The notes: generated from the letters alone by a model not told the origin. A stretch of 40,529 nucleotides of DNA from Spirochaetaceae bacterium (GCA_031281945.1 JAITER010000006.1:1-40529), one strand, 5' to 3'; shown: positions 8,411 through 17,388, numbered from the stretch's first letter. A program made the numbers and translations.

Positions 8411-8890
8411 GCGCAATGGGATTGAACTTCAAGTGCGCTGCGCGCACTTGAAGTTTGGCTGTATCTGATAAAAACGGCCTTCGTCCGTTATTTATCAAAT
8501 ACAGCGCCTTATCACCAGACGCCTGTTTTAACAAGCGGCGCGAGTACGCGCAAGCGATTGAACTTCAAGTGCGCTGCGCACACTTGAAGTTTGGCTGTAT
8601 CTGATAAAAACGGCCTTCGTCCGTTGTTTATCAGATACAGCGCCTTATCACCCCAGATGCGCAAGGGATTGAACTTCAAGTGCGCGTAGCGCACTTGAAG
8701 TTTGGCTGTATTTGATAAAAACGGCCTTCGTCCGTTGTTTATCAGATACAGCGCCTTATCACCCCAGATGCGCAAGGGATTGAACTTCAAATGCACGTAG
8801 CGCACTTGAAGTTTGGCTGTATCCGATAAAAACGGCCTTCGTCCGTTGTTTATCAAATACAGCGCCTTATCACCAGATGCGCAAGGGATA
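8411..8890 (-). repeat. Tandem array of four ~110-bp double-hairpin units (array 1)
   Basis: Units begin near 8411, 8548, 8657 and 8768, with a truncated fifth start at 8877. The tight part has a 111/109-bp period. Each unit has hairpin A (14-bp arms, AACTTCAAGTGCGC and its complement, 3-nt loop) and hairpin B (15-bp arms GCTGTATCTGATAAA, then a 1-nt bulge and a 5-bp AACGG/CCGTT tip). Changes in the arms are mostly compensated or become G-U pairs on the minus strand. Because 111 is divisible by 3, a 37-residue repeated frame is open on the minus strand, but I do not regard it as a gene. The array sits between rimO and epmA, both also minus strand. Confidence 0.9.
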
Positions 8891-8899
8891 GGAGCGGAA

Positions 8900-8921
8900 T
8901 TTGGCCGCTAAAGCGGCCAAA
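8900..8921. repeat. Perfect palindrome (10-bp arms)
   Basis: TTTGGCCGCT, AA, AGCGGCCAAA. It lies at the rimO-proximal end of repeat array 1. No T-run follows on either strand. Confidence 0.6.
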
Positions 8922-8939
8922 TTATAGCGTATAGCCCGG

Positions 8940-8965
8940 TTTTTCGCCGCTTTAGCGGCGAAAAA
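8940..8965. repeat. Perfect palindrome (12-bp arms)
   Basis: TTTTTCGCCGCT, TT, AGCGGCGAAAAA. It resembles a terminator, but the T-run is inside the 5' arm on both strands, so it is better treated as a palindromic repeat. The following AAAAATGCGCCCAA word also occurs beside array 2 at 30394. Confidence 0.6.
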
Positions 8966-9065
8966 TGCGCCCAACAACGAAAAACGCCGTTAAAATAGGC
9001 CGTCAGACGCAAAAATCAGAAGCGCCGCGAAACGGCGGCAGTGCGGTTTGGCGAACAAGCCCAAA

Positions 9066-10367
9066 TTACGATACACGAATTTGCAGATCAAAGCCGGCGG
9101 CGGCGGTTGTCAGTCCTTTTGCGAATGTTCCGTTTTTAAGGGGTTTTGGTGAGTATATAACCGCGCAACCGTCTACTTCCGGGGCCGCGCAACGGGGGCG
9201 CCCTATGTACAGCCCGTTTTCCGCGTCCGTCTCTTCTTCCACAATCACCTGCTGGACGCTTCCGGTCAAACGGGCCAGGCGGTTATGCGTAATTGGGCTT
9301 TGGGCTTCGTCAACGCGCTGTTTTCGTTCCAGCGCCGTTTTTTTACCGGGCCTGTTTTTTAGCGCGAAAGACGGCGAGCCTTCCTCTCTTGAATATGTAA
9401 AAGACCCCATCCAGTCAAGCCGCGCTTTAAGCTGAAAATCAAGAAGTTCTTCAAAATCCGCTTCGCTTTCGCCGGGGAATCCAAGCAAAAACGTTGAGCG
9501 TATTACGGCGTCCAGTTCGTTTCGCAGGATGTTTATTAAATCAAGATACTCTTTCGCCCCGCCTTTCCGGTTCATTGCGCGCAACATTTTTTGTGAAGCG
9601 TGCTGAAACGGCAAATCAAAATACGGAACGGCGCGCGCATCCTGGCGCATAACAGGAATGAGGCTGTACGGAAAATGATCCGGATGCAGGTACAAGATTC
9701 TCACCCAAAAATCGCCTTCAATTTCCAGAATAGCGCGCAACAAATCCGCAAGGCGCCTTTCCCCGTATAAATCCAATCCGAATGAGGCCGAGTCCTGGGC
9801 TATAAGGCACAATTCTTTCACCCCGCGGCCAATCAGGGCGCGGCATTCGGCGCTTACGTCTTCTATAGGGCGGCTTCGCAGGCCGCCGCGAATTAACGGT
9901 ATAGCGCAAAACGAACAGCGGTTCGAGCAACCGTCGCTTATGCGCACATAGGCTGAACCCGCGGGAGACAAAAGCCTGCGTTCACCCGGAGGAAGGCGCT
10001 CGGAGGGAAAATCGTTTTTTTCAATTCCCAGAATATCACATAACCACGGGCCGATTTCCGAAGCGTTTAGGCTTTCAAACACTCCGTCCGCCTCGCTTAA
10101 ACTTTCGCGCAATTCTTTCGCGTAACGCGCCGCGAGGCAGCCGGCTAAAATTATTTTTTTGTCCGGATGTTCTTTTCTTAATTCCAAAACCGCGTTGATA
10201 GACTGCCGTTTCGCGCTTTCTATAAAACCGCATGAATTTACGATTATGACGTCGGCTTCGCCCGCGTTTTCGGTATATAAAAAACCGCATGCGCCAAGCG
10301 CGGACGTCATAAGTTCGCTTTCCACCTGGTTTTTGGCGCAACCTAAAGTTTCAAGAGCGTATTTCAC
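9066..10367 (-). CDS. rimO: Ribosomal protein S12 methylthiotransferase
   Basis: A radical-SAM methylthiotransferase that modifies the universally conserved aspartate of ribosomal protein uS12. The 433-residue product has the three UPF0004 cysteines (Cys10, Cys46, Cys77) that ligate one Fe-S cluster. The radical-SAM CxxxCxxC motif is Cys147/151/154, and a C-terminal TRAM-like domain starts near residue 365. The N-terminal LGCAKNQVESE sequence is characteristic of RimO rather than MiaB. Start is ATG at 10367, 23 nt after leuD, so the two are probably co-transcribed. The repeat array lies just downstream. Confidence 0.95.
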   Translation of the reverse strand: MKYALETLGCAKNQVESELMTSALGACGFLYTENAGEADVIIVNSCGFIESAKRQSINAVLELRKEHPDKKIILAGCLAARYAKELRESLSEADGVFESLNASEIGPWLCDILGIEKNDFPSERLPPGERRLLSPAGSAYVRISDGCSNRCSFCAIPLIRGGLRSRPIEDVSAECRALIGRGVKELCLIAQDSASFGLDLYGERRLADLLRAILEIEGDFWVRILYLHPDHFPYSLIPVMRQDARAVPYFDLPFQHASQKMLRAMNRKGGAKEYLDLINILRNELDAVIRSTFLLGFPGESEADFEELLDFQLKARLDWMGSFTYSREEGSPSFALKNRPGKKTALERKQRVDEAQSPITHNRLARLTGSVQQVIVEEETDAENGLYIGRPRCAAPEVDGCAVIYSPKPLKNGTFAKGLTTAAAGFDLQIRVS

Positions 10368-10390
10368 CCAAAAACCGCCGCAAACGTTTT

Positions 10391-10912
10391 TTAGTAACGT
10401 GAGGCGGCGAATTCCACCCAGCCGCCCGCTTGTATCAAATCGCGTTCAAAACCTTTTAAAATAAATCCAACGGTCTTTTTTTCCGCGCCGCTTGTAAATG
10501 TAAGTTTTTCCCCGTCCGCGTCGACGTTTACAAAAGTTTCCTTGCCGGCGAAAAGGGCGAAAAGAGAATCGATTTCGTTTTTGGGAAGAGCGCAGGCTAT
10601 CATGCCGCAGTTATACATATTCTGCCTAAAAATTCTCGCAAAACTTTCCGCTATAACTATATTTATGCCGTTTACTTCCAGAGCCCAGGGCGCGTGTTCG
10701 CGGGAAGATCCGCAGCCAAAATTTGAACGGGCGACTAGAACGGAAACGCCGCGCAACCCCTCCGTGGAAAACCCGTCCAATTTTAGGTCTTCCAGTAAAA
10801 ACGGCTTTAACGCCTCTTTAGAGCTTTCGTTTAAATACTTAGCCGGAATAATTTCGTCAGTATTGACGTCGCTTCTATCCAAAAAAAGCGCTTTTCCTCC
10901 AAACGTCTTCAT
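10391..10912 (-). CDS. leuD: 3-isopropylmalate dehydratase small subunit (LeuD/HACN type)
   Basis: This 173-residue swivel domain works with the Fe-S large subunit LeuC in leucine biosynthesis. Diagnostic segments are SDVNTDEIIPAKYL near the N-terminus and NFGCGSSREHAPWAL near residue 70. The short length and loop (PAKYLN) fit the thermophile/homoaconitase-like class, so a related substrate is possible. The ATG at 10912 is chosen because GAGGAG lies 6 nt upstream; the frame is open further upstream but without a good start. leuC is not in the window. rimO follows on the same strand. Confidence 0.88.
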   Translation of the reverse strand: MKTFGGKALFLDRSDVNTDEIIPAKYLNESSKEALKPFLLEDLKLDGFSTEGLRGVSVLVARSNFGCGSSREHAPWALEVNGINIVIAESFARIFRQNMYNCGMIACALPKNEIDSLFALFAGKETFVNVDADGEKLTFTSGAEKKTVGFILKGFERDLIQAGGWVEFAASRY

Positions 10913-11201
10913 TTTTTTCTCCTCTATTATTTTCCCGCAAAAACGGGGCGTCCCGGTGTTTTTCTTTATCCGCGACGCCGTCTTTATTTTAAAGAGCGCG
11001 GGAGGGGACGCCAAGAAGCTTGAAAAACGTTATGCGGCTTTGAATTTCCGCACCGCGTTTATTAAACGGGCTCAGGCGGCGTTTAAGATGCGCCCGGCAA
11101 ACAGCGGCGCCTGAGGCGCGGGGCGTTTAGCGGGAAGCGCCGTTCAAGCGAAAGCGGGGGTTAAAATACGCCGTTAAATATGCGATTATATCTTAATTAC
11201 A

Positions 11202-12623
11202 ATGGAAACAAGCGAAGAATTTAAATCATATTTTGCGCTGTGGCAGGAAAAAACGGGGGCGTTTTTAAGTTTCGACTGGGACGCCAATCCCTCCGGCTCA
11301 AGCGATTCAATTTTGAGCGGCCTGCCTTTCGCGGTAAAAGACAATCTTGCGGTGAAAAATCACCCGCTAACCTGCGCTTCCAGGCTTTTACAAAACTTTA
11401 CTTCAACGTACACAGCCTCCGCCGTACAAAAACTTGAAGAAGCGGGCGCCGTCCCGGTCGGCAAAACCAACATGGACGAGTTCGGCATGGGATCTTCCAC
11501 AGACGCTTCCGCTCTGCAAAAAACAAACAACCCGTACGATACGTCCCGCGTAGCCGGCGGATCCTCAGGCGGAAGCGCCGCCGCCGTGTCTGCGGGCCTA
11601 ACCCCTTTCGCGCTTGGCTCCGACACGGGCGGCTCCATACGGCAGCCAGCCGCTTTTTGCGGCGTCGCGGGGCTTAAGCCCACTTACGGCGCCGTTTCGC
11701 GTTACGGCCTGGTCGCCTACGCCTCAAGTCTGGATACGGTGGGCGTTTTGGCTAAAAACATATCATTGTGCAGGGAGGCGTTTAACGTTATAAAAGGCGC
11801 CTGCCCAAAAGACCAAACTTCCAGGAACGCGCCGCCTATAATCGCGAAAAATGAGCGGGCGGACGGTTGCAAGGGGGTAATCGGCGTGATTTCCCCGCTA
11901 TACGAACATGAAGGCGAACAGGCTGGGGCGCAAGCCGTTGAAACGGAAGAGGAAACAAACGAAGGTTTTAAAAAGGCGAAAGAGCGTTTTCGCGATTTAG
12001 GATATAAACTTGTAGACGTGGAAATTCCCGCCCTAAAATACTGCGTTCCAGCTTACTACACTATAGCCGCCGCCGAAGCGAGCGCGAATTTGGCGCGTTT
12101 TGACGGCGTAAGGTATGGAAAACGCCCTGATTGGGCCGAAAATCACGAAGAGCTTGTTTCCCAGGCCCGTTCTCTTGGGTTTGGGGACGAAGTAAAATTA
12201 CGGATACTGCTTGGAACTTTCGTTTTACGTTCCGGTTTCCAGGATCGCTACTATTTGCGAGCCCAGCGAATACGGGGTGAAATACGCAAGAAATTTGAAG
12301 AGCTTCTTGGAGACGAAACTCAAACCGCCCCCGCCCCTTGCGACGCCCTCCTTTCTCCGGTTTTTCCGCGCCGCGCTTTCGGGCGCGGAGAAAAAAGCCT
12401 TTCGCCTTTTATGCAAAAAACCGCCGACGTCTACACTTGCCCGGCGAATCTGGCGGGGCTTCCGGCCCTGTCGTTTCCGGCTTCTTTGGAAGGCGGGCTT
12501 CCGGTGGGCGCGCAGATAATAGGGCGGGCTTTTAACGAAGAACGGCTTTTTCACATAGCAAGCGATTACGAGGCGGCGCACCCTTTTCCGCGCCCCCGCG
12601 GTTATAAGGACTTTTGGAAATGA
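11202..12623 (+). CDS. gatA: Glu-tRNA(Gln)/Asp-tRNA(Asn) amidotransferase subunit A
   Basis: A 473-residue amidase-signature subunit that releases ammonia from glutamine for GatB. The Ser-cisSer-Lys triad is at Lys46, Ser121 and Ser145, with the spacing seen in well-studied GatA proteins. The region before Lys46 is about 30 residues shorter than in S. aureus GatA, and no upstream in-frame start exists before a stop. The start ATG at 11202 has a -10-like TATATC at 11187-11192 and no Shine-Dalgarno, so it may be leaderless. It overlaps gatB in an ATGA. Confidence 0.94.
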   Translation: METSEEFKSYFALWQEKTGAFLSFDWDANPSGSSDSILSGLPFAVKDNLAVKNHPLTCASRLLQNFTSTYTASAVQKLEEAGAVPVGKTNMDEFGMGSSTDASALQKTNNPYDTSRVAGGSSGGSAAAVSAGLTPFALGSDTGGSIRQPAAFCGVAGLKPTYGAVSRYGLVAYASSLDTVGVLAKNISLCREAFNVIKGACPKDQTSRNAPPIIAKNERADGCKGVIGVISPLYEHEGEQAGAQAVETEEETNEGFKKAKERFRDLGYKLVDVEIPALKYCVPAYYTIAAAEASANLARFDGVRYGKRPDWAENHEELVSQARSLGFGDEVKLRILLGTFVLRSGFQDRYYLRAQRIRGEIRKKFEELLGDETQTAPAPCDALLSPVFPRRAFGRGEKSLSPFMQKTADVYTCPANLAGLPALSFPASLEGGLPVGAQIIGRAFNEERLFHIASDYEAAHPFPRPRGYKDFWK

Positions 12624-14137
12624 GCGTGTATCAAACTTTTATAGGCCTGGAGGTTCACATACATCTTTTAACCAAAACAAAGGCGTTTTGTTCCTGCCGC
12701 AGCGCCTTTGGCGATGAACCTAACACAAACGTCTGCCCCGTATGCATGGGGCATCCCGGCGTTATGCCGGTTTTAAACATTGAGGCTATGCGTATGGGTT
12801 GCGCCGTAGCGCGCGCCCTTAACTGCTCCATACCGAATCAAACATGGTTTGAACGCAAACAATACTTTTACCCTGATATGCCCAAAAATTATCAGATTTC
12901 TCAATTCGCCTCCCCGCTAGGTCAAAACGGTTTTTTAGAAATTGAAGGCAAAGGGATAAAAAAGCGCGTGCGTATACACGAATGTCATTTGGAAGAAGAC
13001 GCCGGAAAAATGATACACGCCGGCGCGGCGTCGCTTTTGGACTATAACCGCGCTGGGGTTTCGCTTTTGGAAATAGTTACGGAGCCGGACATGAGTTGCG
13101 GCGCGGAGGCTGAACTTTTTATACAACAGTTAAGGCGCATGGTTCGCTACCTCGGCGTGTGCGACGGCAACATGGAAGAAGGCTCGCTTAGGGCCGACGC
13201 CAATATATCAATCAACCTGCCTGGAAAAGGGCTTGGGCGCAAAGTCGAAATTAAAAACCTAAACTCCTCGCGTTTCGTGCGGCTGGGGCTTGATTACGAA
13301 GCCCTGCGGCAAGCCTCCGTTTTAGACTCAGGCGGGACGGTGACGCAGGAAACCCGCCTTTGGAACGAAAACAGGGACCAAACAGAGCCTATGCGCACAA
13401 AAGAAAACGCGCACGACTACCGCTATTTCCCAGAACCCGATTTGCCGGTCTTTATTCCAGACGAAGAATTTCTGCGTTCCGTAGAAAACGCGCTCGTTGA
13501 GCCGCCGCTTAACCGTCAAAAACGGCTTATGGCTGAATACGGATTGGCCGAAGAAGCCGCCGCCGCGATATGCGAGGAAAAAGCCCTTGCGGATTACTAC
13601 GAGCAAGCGGCGAAAGAAGCGCGGCGGGCCTGCGCCGAAAACAAAGCCGGAGAAAAAGAAGCCGCTGTAAAAACCTGCAACTGGATTTTAACGGATTTAC
13701 GCCATATTATGTCGCGGGAAAACATAGCCTTAAAAGACGCGGCCTCGTTAAAACTGAGCGCAAAAAACCTGGGCGCTTTGACGTCGTATCTTTTGTGCGG
13801 TAAAGTCTCGCAAAAAAACGCTAAACAAGCCCTTGAACAAGCGGTTTTATCGGGCGAGGCGCCGGAAAAAATAATAAAAGAAAAAGGCTGGGAACAGATA
13901 AACGGAGAAAAAGAAGCCGCCGGTTTTGTAGAAACCGTGTTGCAACGCGAAAACGAATCGTTTGTCCAACTTAAAGAAGCGGCCCTTCAATCCAACGAAA
14001 AGCGAATTAAAGCCCTTAAAACTTTTTTGCTTGGAAAAATTATCGCGGAATCCAAAGGCAAATTAAACCCGTCCGCCGCCGCCGCCGCGCTTGAAAAAGC
14101 GCTTTTCCAGAGCCTCTCAAACACGGCCAAAAATTAA
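12620..14137 (+). CDS. gatB: Glu-tRNA(Gln)/Asp-tRNA(Asn) amidotransferase subunit B
   Basis: A 505-residue kinase/transamidase subunit that activates the misacylated tRNA and receives ammonia from GatA. It has the zinc-site cysteines (FCSC and VCPVC near the N-terminus), the IGLEVHIHL opening, the DYRYFPEPDLP motif, and the C-terminal GatB/YqeY helical and tail domains. The ATG at 12620 overlaps the gatA stop (ATGA), indicating translational coupling; an in-frame TTG at 12614 is less likely. No gatC is adjacent. Confidence 0.95.
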   Translation: MSVYQTFIGLEVHIHLLTKTKAFCSCRSAFGDEPNTNVCPVCMGHPGVMPVLNIEAMRMGCAVARALNCSIPNQTWFERKQYFYPDMPKNYQISQFASPLGQNGFLEIEGKGIKKRVRIHECHLEEDAGKMIHAGAASLLDYNRAGVSLLEIVTEPDMSCGAEAELFIQQLRRMVRYLGVCDGNMEEGSLRADANISINLPGKGLGRKVEIKNLNSSRFVRLGLDYEALRQASVLDSGGTVTQETRLWNENRDQTEPMRTKENAHDYRYFPEPDLPVFIPDEEFLRSVENALVEPPLNRQKRLMAEYGLAEEAAAAICEEKALADYYEQAAKEARRACAENKAGEKEAAVKTCNWILTDLRHIMSRENIALKDAASLKLSAKNLGALTSYLLCGKVSQKNAKQALEQAVLSGEAPEKIIKEKGWEQINGEKEAAGFVETVLQRENESFVQLKEAALQSNEKRIKALKTFLLGKIIAESKGKLNPSAAAAALEKALFQSLSNTAKN

Positions 14138-14406
14138 GCCCCCCTCCCCGCCCGCGCAAGAATTGAACGGGAAAAACGGACGGGAGGCAAACCCGGCAAG
14201 CCGGCGGATTGTTCGTAAACGCCGCTCAAATTCCTTGTTTTTAACCCCAACCGCTTACATTCCGGCTTTTTTGACGGCCAGGTTTCCCGGCCCCGCGCTA
14301 CAGGCCTAGAGGCGGGCCGGAAAGCCGGTTTAAGCCCTTGCGCCAAAAAACACACGTTTCACGGTTAGGTATGTGCAAAACAACGCCATGCGGGTTACAA
14401 TACCGC

Positions 14407-15399
14407 ATGGGAATGTTCTTACGGATATTAAGCCGCGCTTTTTATTTTACGCTTGCCTTATCGCCGCAATACGTTGCGGCGGATGTATTGCGCATAACAA
14501 ACTCAGACGTCATTGAAGTAAGCGCGGAACGGCCCGCCGGCTCCCAGATTCAAATAAAATCAGGCGAGGCCGCCGCCGTTGTACTTGGAAAAGACCTCCG
14601 CTTTATATCCGCCCTGGAATTTGAAATAACGGCTCCCGCCTCCTGGATAGGTTTTCAGGGGTCTCTCGCGGCGGGTTTTTACAGCAACTTGGATAAAATC
14701 CCGTCAGGCTACAGTTCAGACGTTCAGGCGCGCGAACTGCGCTTTGAGCCGTTGCCAAACAAGATTCAAACCATATACCAAATGCCCATAAAACAGGCGC
14801 ACGGATTAAAAAGCAGCCCCTACGTTTCCATACTGCGCGATGTGGTTCCGCCGGAAGATTTTCCCGTGCTTTTTAGACTGCTTCCAATTTCAGATTCCGC
14901 GCCGGAAGTTGAAAACATGGAGTTTCGTTTGAACGTAAAACCTGTTTTTAGCGACGAAGGGGCCGTGCGGATAAATTTGCGCTATCCTGATCATTTACCG
15001 GATAAACCGGTGGCGGTGCTGATAGACGGACGGGTGATTGAAAATCCCGCGCAGGAACGGCTGTTAAAAGAAGGCGAACATCAGTTAACGGCCCTTTCCG
15101 CCGACTATCGAAACCAAAACCGGCGTTTTCTTATAGAAAGGGGAAAATCAATATCCATTACGATACCATTGCAGGATATAACCCCCCAAATTATTTTTGA
15201 GACTCCGGCTAACGCGAGAATATTTTTGGACGACAAACTGATTCAAAATACAAGCGGGCAGATCGCGGTGGAACCTGGCAAACACGATGTAAAAATACAG
15301 GTGAGCGATTATTCAATTATGCGTTCTATAAACACGCAAAAAGGGAAAACTTACCGTATATCTTTTACAATAGATATAGCTATATCCGAACATGAATAA
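14407..15399 (+). CDS. Secreted PEGA-domain protein
   Basis: An exported protein of about 330 residues. It begins with a signal peptide (hydrophobic AFYFTLALSPQYVAADV) and contains repeated beta-rich segments. The C-terminal ~70 residues match the PEGA pattern (PANARIFLDDK, VEPGKHDVKIQVSDY), a domain common in surface proteins and often involved in envelope binding. The start is uncertain: ATGs at 14371, 14407 and 14413 are in frame and none has a strong Shine-Dalgarno. 14407 gives the most normal signal peptide. The stop overlaps the start of the following lipoprotein gene. Confidence 0.75.
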   Translation: MGMFLRILSRAFYFTLALSPQYVAADVLRITNSDVIEVSAERPAGSQIQIKSGEAAAVVLGKDLRFISALEFEITAPASWIGFQGSLAAGFYSNLDKIPSGYSSDVQARELRFEPLPNKIQTIYQMPIKQAHGLKSSPYVSILRDVVPPEDFPVLFRLLPISDSAPEVENMEFRLNVKPVFSDEGAVRINLRYPDHLPDKPVAVLIDGRVIENPAQERLLKEGEHQLTALSADYRNQNRRFLIERGKSISITIPLQDITPQIIFETPANARIFLDDKLIQNTSGQIAVEPGKHDVKIQVSDYSIMRSINTQKGKTYRISFTIDIAISEHE

Positions 15400-15688
15400 C
15401 ATTATGCGTCATAAATATATATTAATTTTGCTTATATTGTCTCAGGCGTTTTTTTCCGGTTGCGCCACCACAGGCGAATATTCCGGTTATGCGGGTTATC
15501 ACACATACAAAACTGACAATTCAAAGAAAACCAGGATGGGTTTGCTTTTATTTTTCTTTACGCCGCTTATGTCTATTCCCGCTGTATACGCTTTAAATGA
15601 ATTATATTTGCACAACGAATCGGTAAGTTTGATATTTAGCTTTATAAAACTGGACGTGATTATGGATTTCCTAGGCGACCTGATTTAA
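15392..15688 (+). CDS. Small lipoprotein
   Basis: A 98-residue protein with a short signal peptide (YILILLILSQ) and the lipobox FFSGC, then a Gly/Tyr-rich stretch and a second hydrophobic segment (GLLLFFFTPLMSIPAVYAL) that may be a membrane helix. The ATG overlaps the 3' end of the PEGA-domain gene by 8 nt, so the two are translationally coupled and probably act together at the envelope. No family assigned. Confidence 0.75.
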   Translation: MNNIMRHKYILILLILSQAFFSGCATTGEYSGYAGYHTYKTDNSKKTRMGLLLFFFTPLMSIPAVYALNELYLHNESVSLIFSFIKLDVIMDFLGDLI

Positions 15689-15858
15689 AAAGCTTTTTTT
15701 TGTTGGCGAAAAGCGGCTGATTCCGCGGGTTTTGAGCGAAAAACCGCATTTTTAGAGGACGCTTTAAACTACAACAAAAGTTTTCCGATTTAAGGCGATA
15801 AAGCGGCTTTAACAAAGGCCGCGAAGAAATACAAGCCTAAAGGCTTACAGGAGGATTT

Positions 15859-16929
15859 ATGAAAATCATTTTTAGATGGTTCGGCTCAAATGACGACAGC
15901 GTTACTTTAGAGCAGATTAGGCAGATTCCCGGAAAACCCGGAATAGCCGGAACGTTAGGCGACATTCCGGCGGGCGAAGCGTGGCCCGCTAACCGCATAG
16001 ACGCTCTAAAAAAACAGGTGGAAGACGCCGGACTGAAACTGGAAGTAATAGAAAGCGTGAATATACACGATTCGATTAAGACAGGAGCGCCGGAGCGGGA
16101 TAAGTGTATAGAAAACTATATTACAACGATTGAGCGGCTGGGATCTCGCGGCGTTAAAGTTATATGCTACAATTTTATGCCGGTTTTCGACTGGACGCGC
16201 AGCGACCTTTACAAAAAACTGGAAGACGGTTCCACCGCGCTTTCATACGAGCAAAAAGAAATCGACAAAATAAATCCGGAAAATATAGCTCAAACTATAT
16301 CTAAAGGTTCCAAAGGATATTCCCTGCCGGGTTGGGAGCCGGAACGCATGAGCCGCATAAAAGAATTATTCGCGGCTTACACAGAAGTAACCGAAGAAAA
16401 ATTGCGCGATAATTTAAAATATTTTTTGGACGCGATAATTCCTTCGTGCGAAAAATACGATGTAAAAATGGCGATACACCCGGACGACCCCCCATGGGGC
16501 ATATTCGGCCTTCCCCGTATAGTCCGCAACGAATCCGATATAACAAAACTCCTTTCAATGTGCAGCAGCCCGTACAACGGCCTTACACTCTGCACCGGCT
16601 GTCTTGGCGCCTCAACCGCCAACGACATCCCCGCAATGATACGCAAATTCGCGGATCGTATACATTTTACTCATGTACGCAACATAAAAATTCATTCCGA
16701 AGGCGATTTTAACGAGACGTCCCACCTTTCCGCAGACGGCAGCCTGGATCTTTATGAAATAATGAAGGCCTATTACGACGTAGGGTACACCGGTTATTTG
16801 CGCCCCGACCACGGACGCATGATATGGAACGAGCAAGCCCGCCCCGGCTACGGCCTTTATGACAGGGCGCTCGGCATAGCATATATCAACGGTTTGTGGG
16901 AAGCTATTAATAAAGGAAATCGCGCTTAA
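15859..16929 (+). CDS. uxuA: Mannonate dehydratase
   Basis: A 356-residue TIM-barrel enzyme that dehydrates D-mannonate to 2-keto-3-deoxygluconate in glucuronate catabolism. The N-terminal FRWFGSNDDSVTLEQIRQIPG segment, the FDWTRSDL stretch, the metal-site region MAIHPDDPPW and the C-terminal RPDHGRM are characteristic. AGGAGG at 15850-15855 precedes the ATG by 4 nt. There is a small AAGCCTAAAGGCTT palindrome just upstream of the ribosome binding site. No other hexuronate gene is in the window. Confidence 0.94.
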   Translation: MKIIFRWFGSNDDSVTLEQIRQIPGKPGIAGTLGDIPAGEAWPANRIDALKKQVEDAGLKLEVIESVNIHDSIKTGAPERDKCIENYITTIERLGSRGVKVICYNFMPVFDWTRSDLYKKLEDGSTALSYEQKEIDKINPENIAQTISKGSKGYSLPGWEPERMSRIKELFAAYTEVTEEKLRDNLKYFLDAIIPSCEKYDVKMAIHPDDPPWGIFGLPRIVRNESDITKLLSMCSSPYNGLTLCTGCLGASTANDIPAMIRKFADRIHFTHVRNIKIHSEGDFNETSHLSADGSLDLYEIMKAYYDVGYTGYLRPDHGRMIWNEQARPGYGLYDRALGIAYINGLWEAINKGNRA

Positions 16930-16936
16930 AATTCAA

Positions 16937-17064
16937 ATTGGACTTGTTTAACAACCCTGTTGGTTGTCTCACAAGTCTTACGGTTTTTCAAGCTAAAGCC
17001 TTACAAAACCGTGTTTTTTAATGGAAGTTGTTTAAAAACTTGAGGTTTTTAAACAACTCTATTT
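16937..17064 (+). repeat. Dispersed palindromic mosaic element, family B, copy B1
   Basis: Begins ATTGGACTTGTT and ends AACAACTCTATT, like the copy at 17120-17305. Internal inverted repeats include TTTAACAACC/GGTTGT and GTTGTTTAAAAACTT / GGTTTTTAAACAAC. It starts 7 nt after the uxuA stop. Confidence 0.7.
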
Positions 17065-17095
17065 AAGTTTTCGCTAAAATAAACTTAAATTATCC

Positions 17096-17327
17096 GGAAG
17101 TTGATAAAAACCGCTTAACGTGATTGGACTTGTTCGCTCGCCCTGGTTGGTTGTCTACTAACCTGCGGGCAAGCTTGCAAGTCTTGCAAAATGCTACGCA
17201 TTTTGCGTTTTTTAAGCGGAAGTTGACTGAATCAAGCCCAGGCTTGGTAATCAAGCCCGGGCTTGATTCAGCTTGCGAAAACTGAAGTTTTCGAACAACT
17301 CTATTGTTTATCAACTTCCTTTTTTTA
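17096..17327 (+). repeat. Family B copy B2 enclosed in a 13-bp inverted repeat with T-run
   Basis: GGAAGTTGATAAA (17096-17108) and TTTATCAACTTCC (17307-17319) flank the copy at 17120-17305. Eight T follow (17320-17327). Inside are hairpins GCAAAATGC/GCATTTTGC and TGAATCAAGCCC/GGGCTTGATTCA. The outer stem plus T-run could act as a terminator for uxuA. Confidence 0.65.
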
Positions 17328-17342
17328 AACATTCCGCGAGCC

Positions 17343-17371
17343 TTCCATATCACATTAAAACAGCGTATAAT
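17343..17371 (+). promoter_or_regulatory. Promoter of the PLP-enzyme gene
   Basis: A perfect TATAAT at 17366-17371 with a weak -35 (TTCCAT, 17343-17348) at 17 nt. The predicted start point leaves a leader of only ~10 nt before the ATG at 17389, with no Shine-Dalgarno. Confidence 0.5.
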
Positions 17372-17388
17372 TGTTATTCACATACATT

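Noticed and set aside
8512-8856. Minus-strand open frame repeating a 37-residue unit (GDKALYLINNGRRPFLSDTA...)
   Set aside because: The frame is open because the repeat period is 111 nt. There is no start signal, units differ by non-synonymous changes that keep RNA pairing, and the same text recurs at array 2 in a dead-end frame.
8411-8890. CRISPR array
   Set aside because: Units are contiguous ~110-bp copies with internal hairpins; there are no short direct repeats with unique spacers and no cas genes.
8940-8965. Intrinsic terminator after rimO
   Set aside because: The 3' arm ends in A-rich sequence on both strands; no T-run follows the stem.
10913-11014. Longer N-terminus for LeuD starting at 11014
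   Set aside because: The extra residues have no family match, and the ATG at 10912 has a strong GAGGAG site.
17090-17353. Minus-strand 87-residue frame in the repeat B2 region
   Set aside because: Its text comes from family B repeat sequence and reappears at B4 in another context; no start signal.
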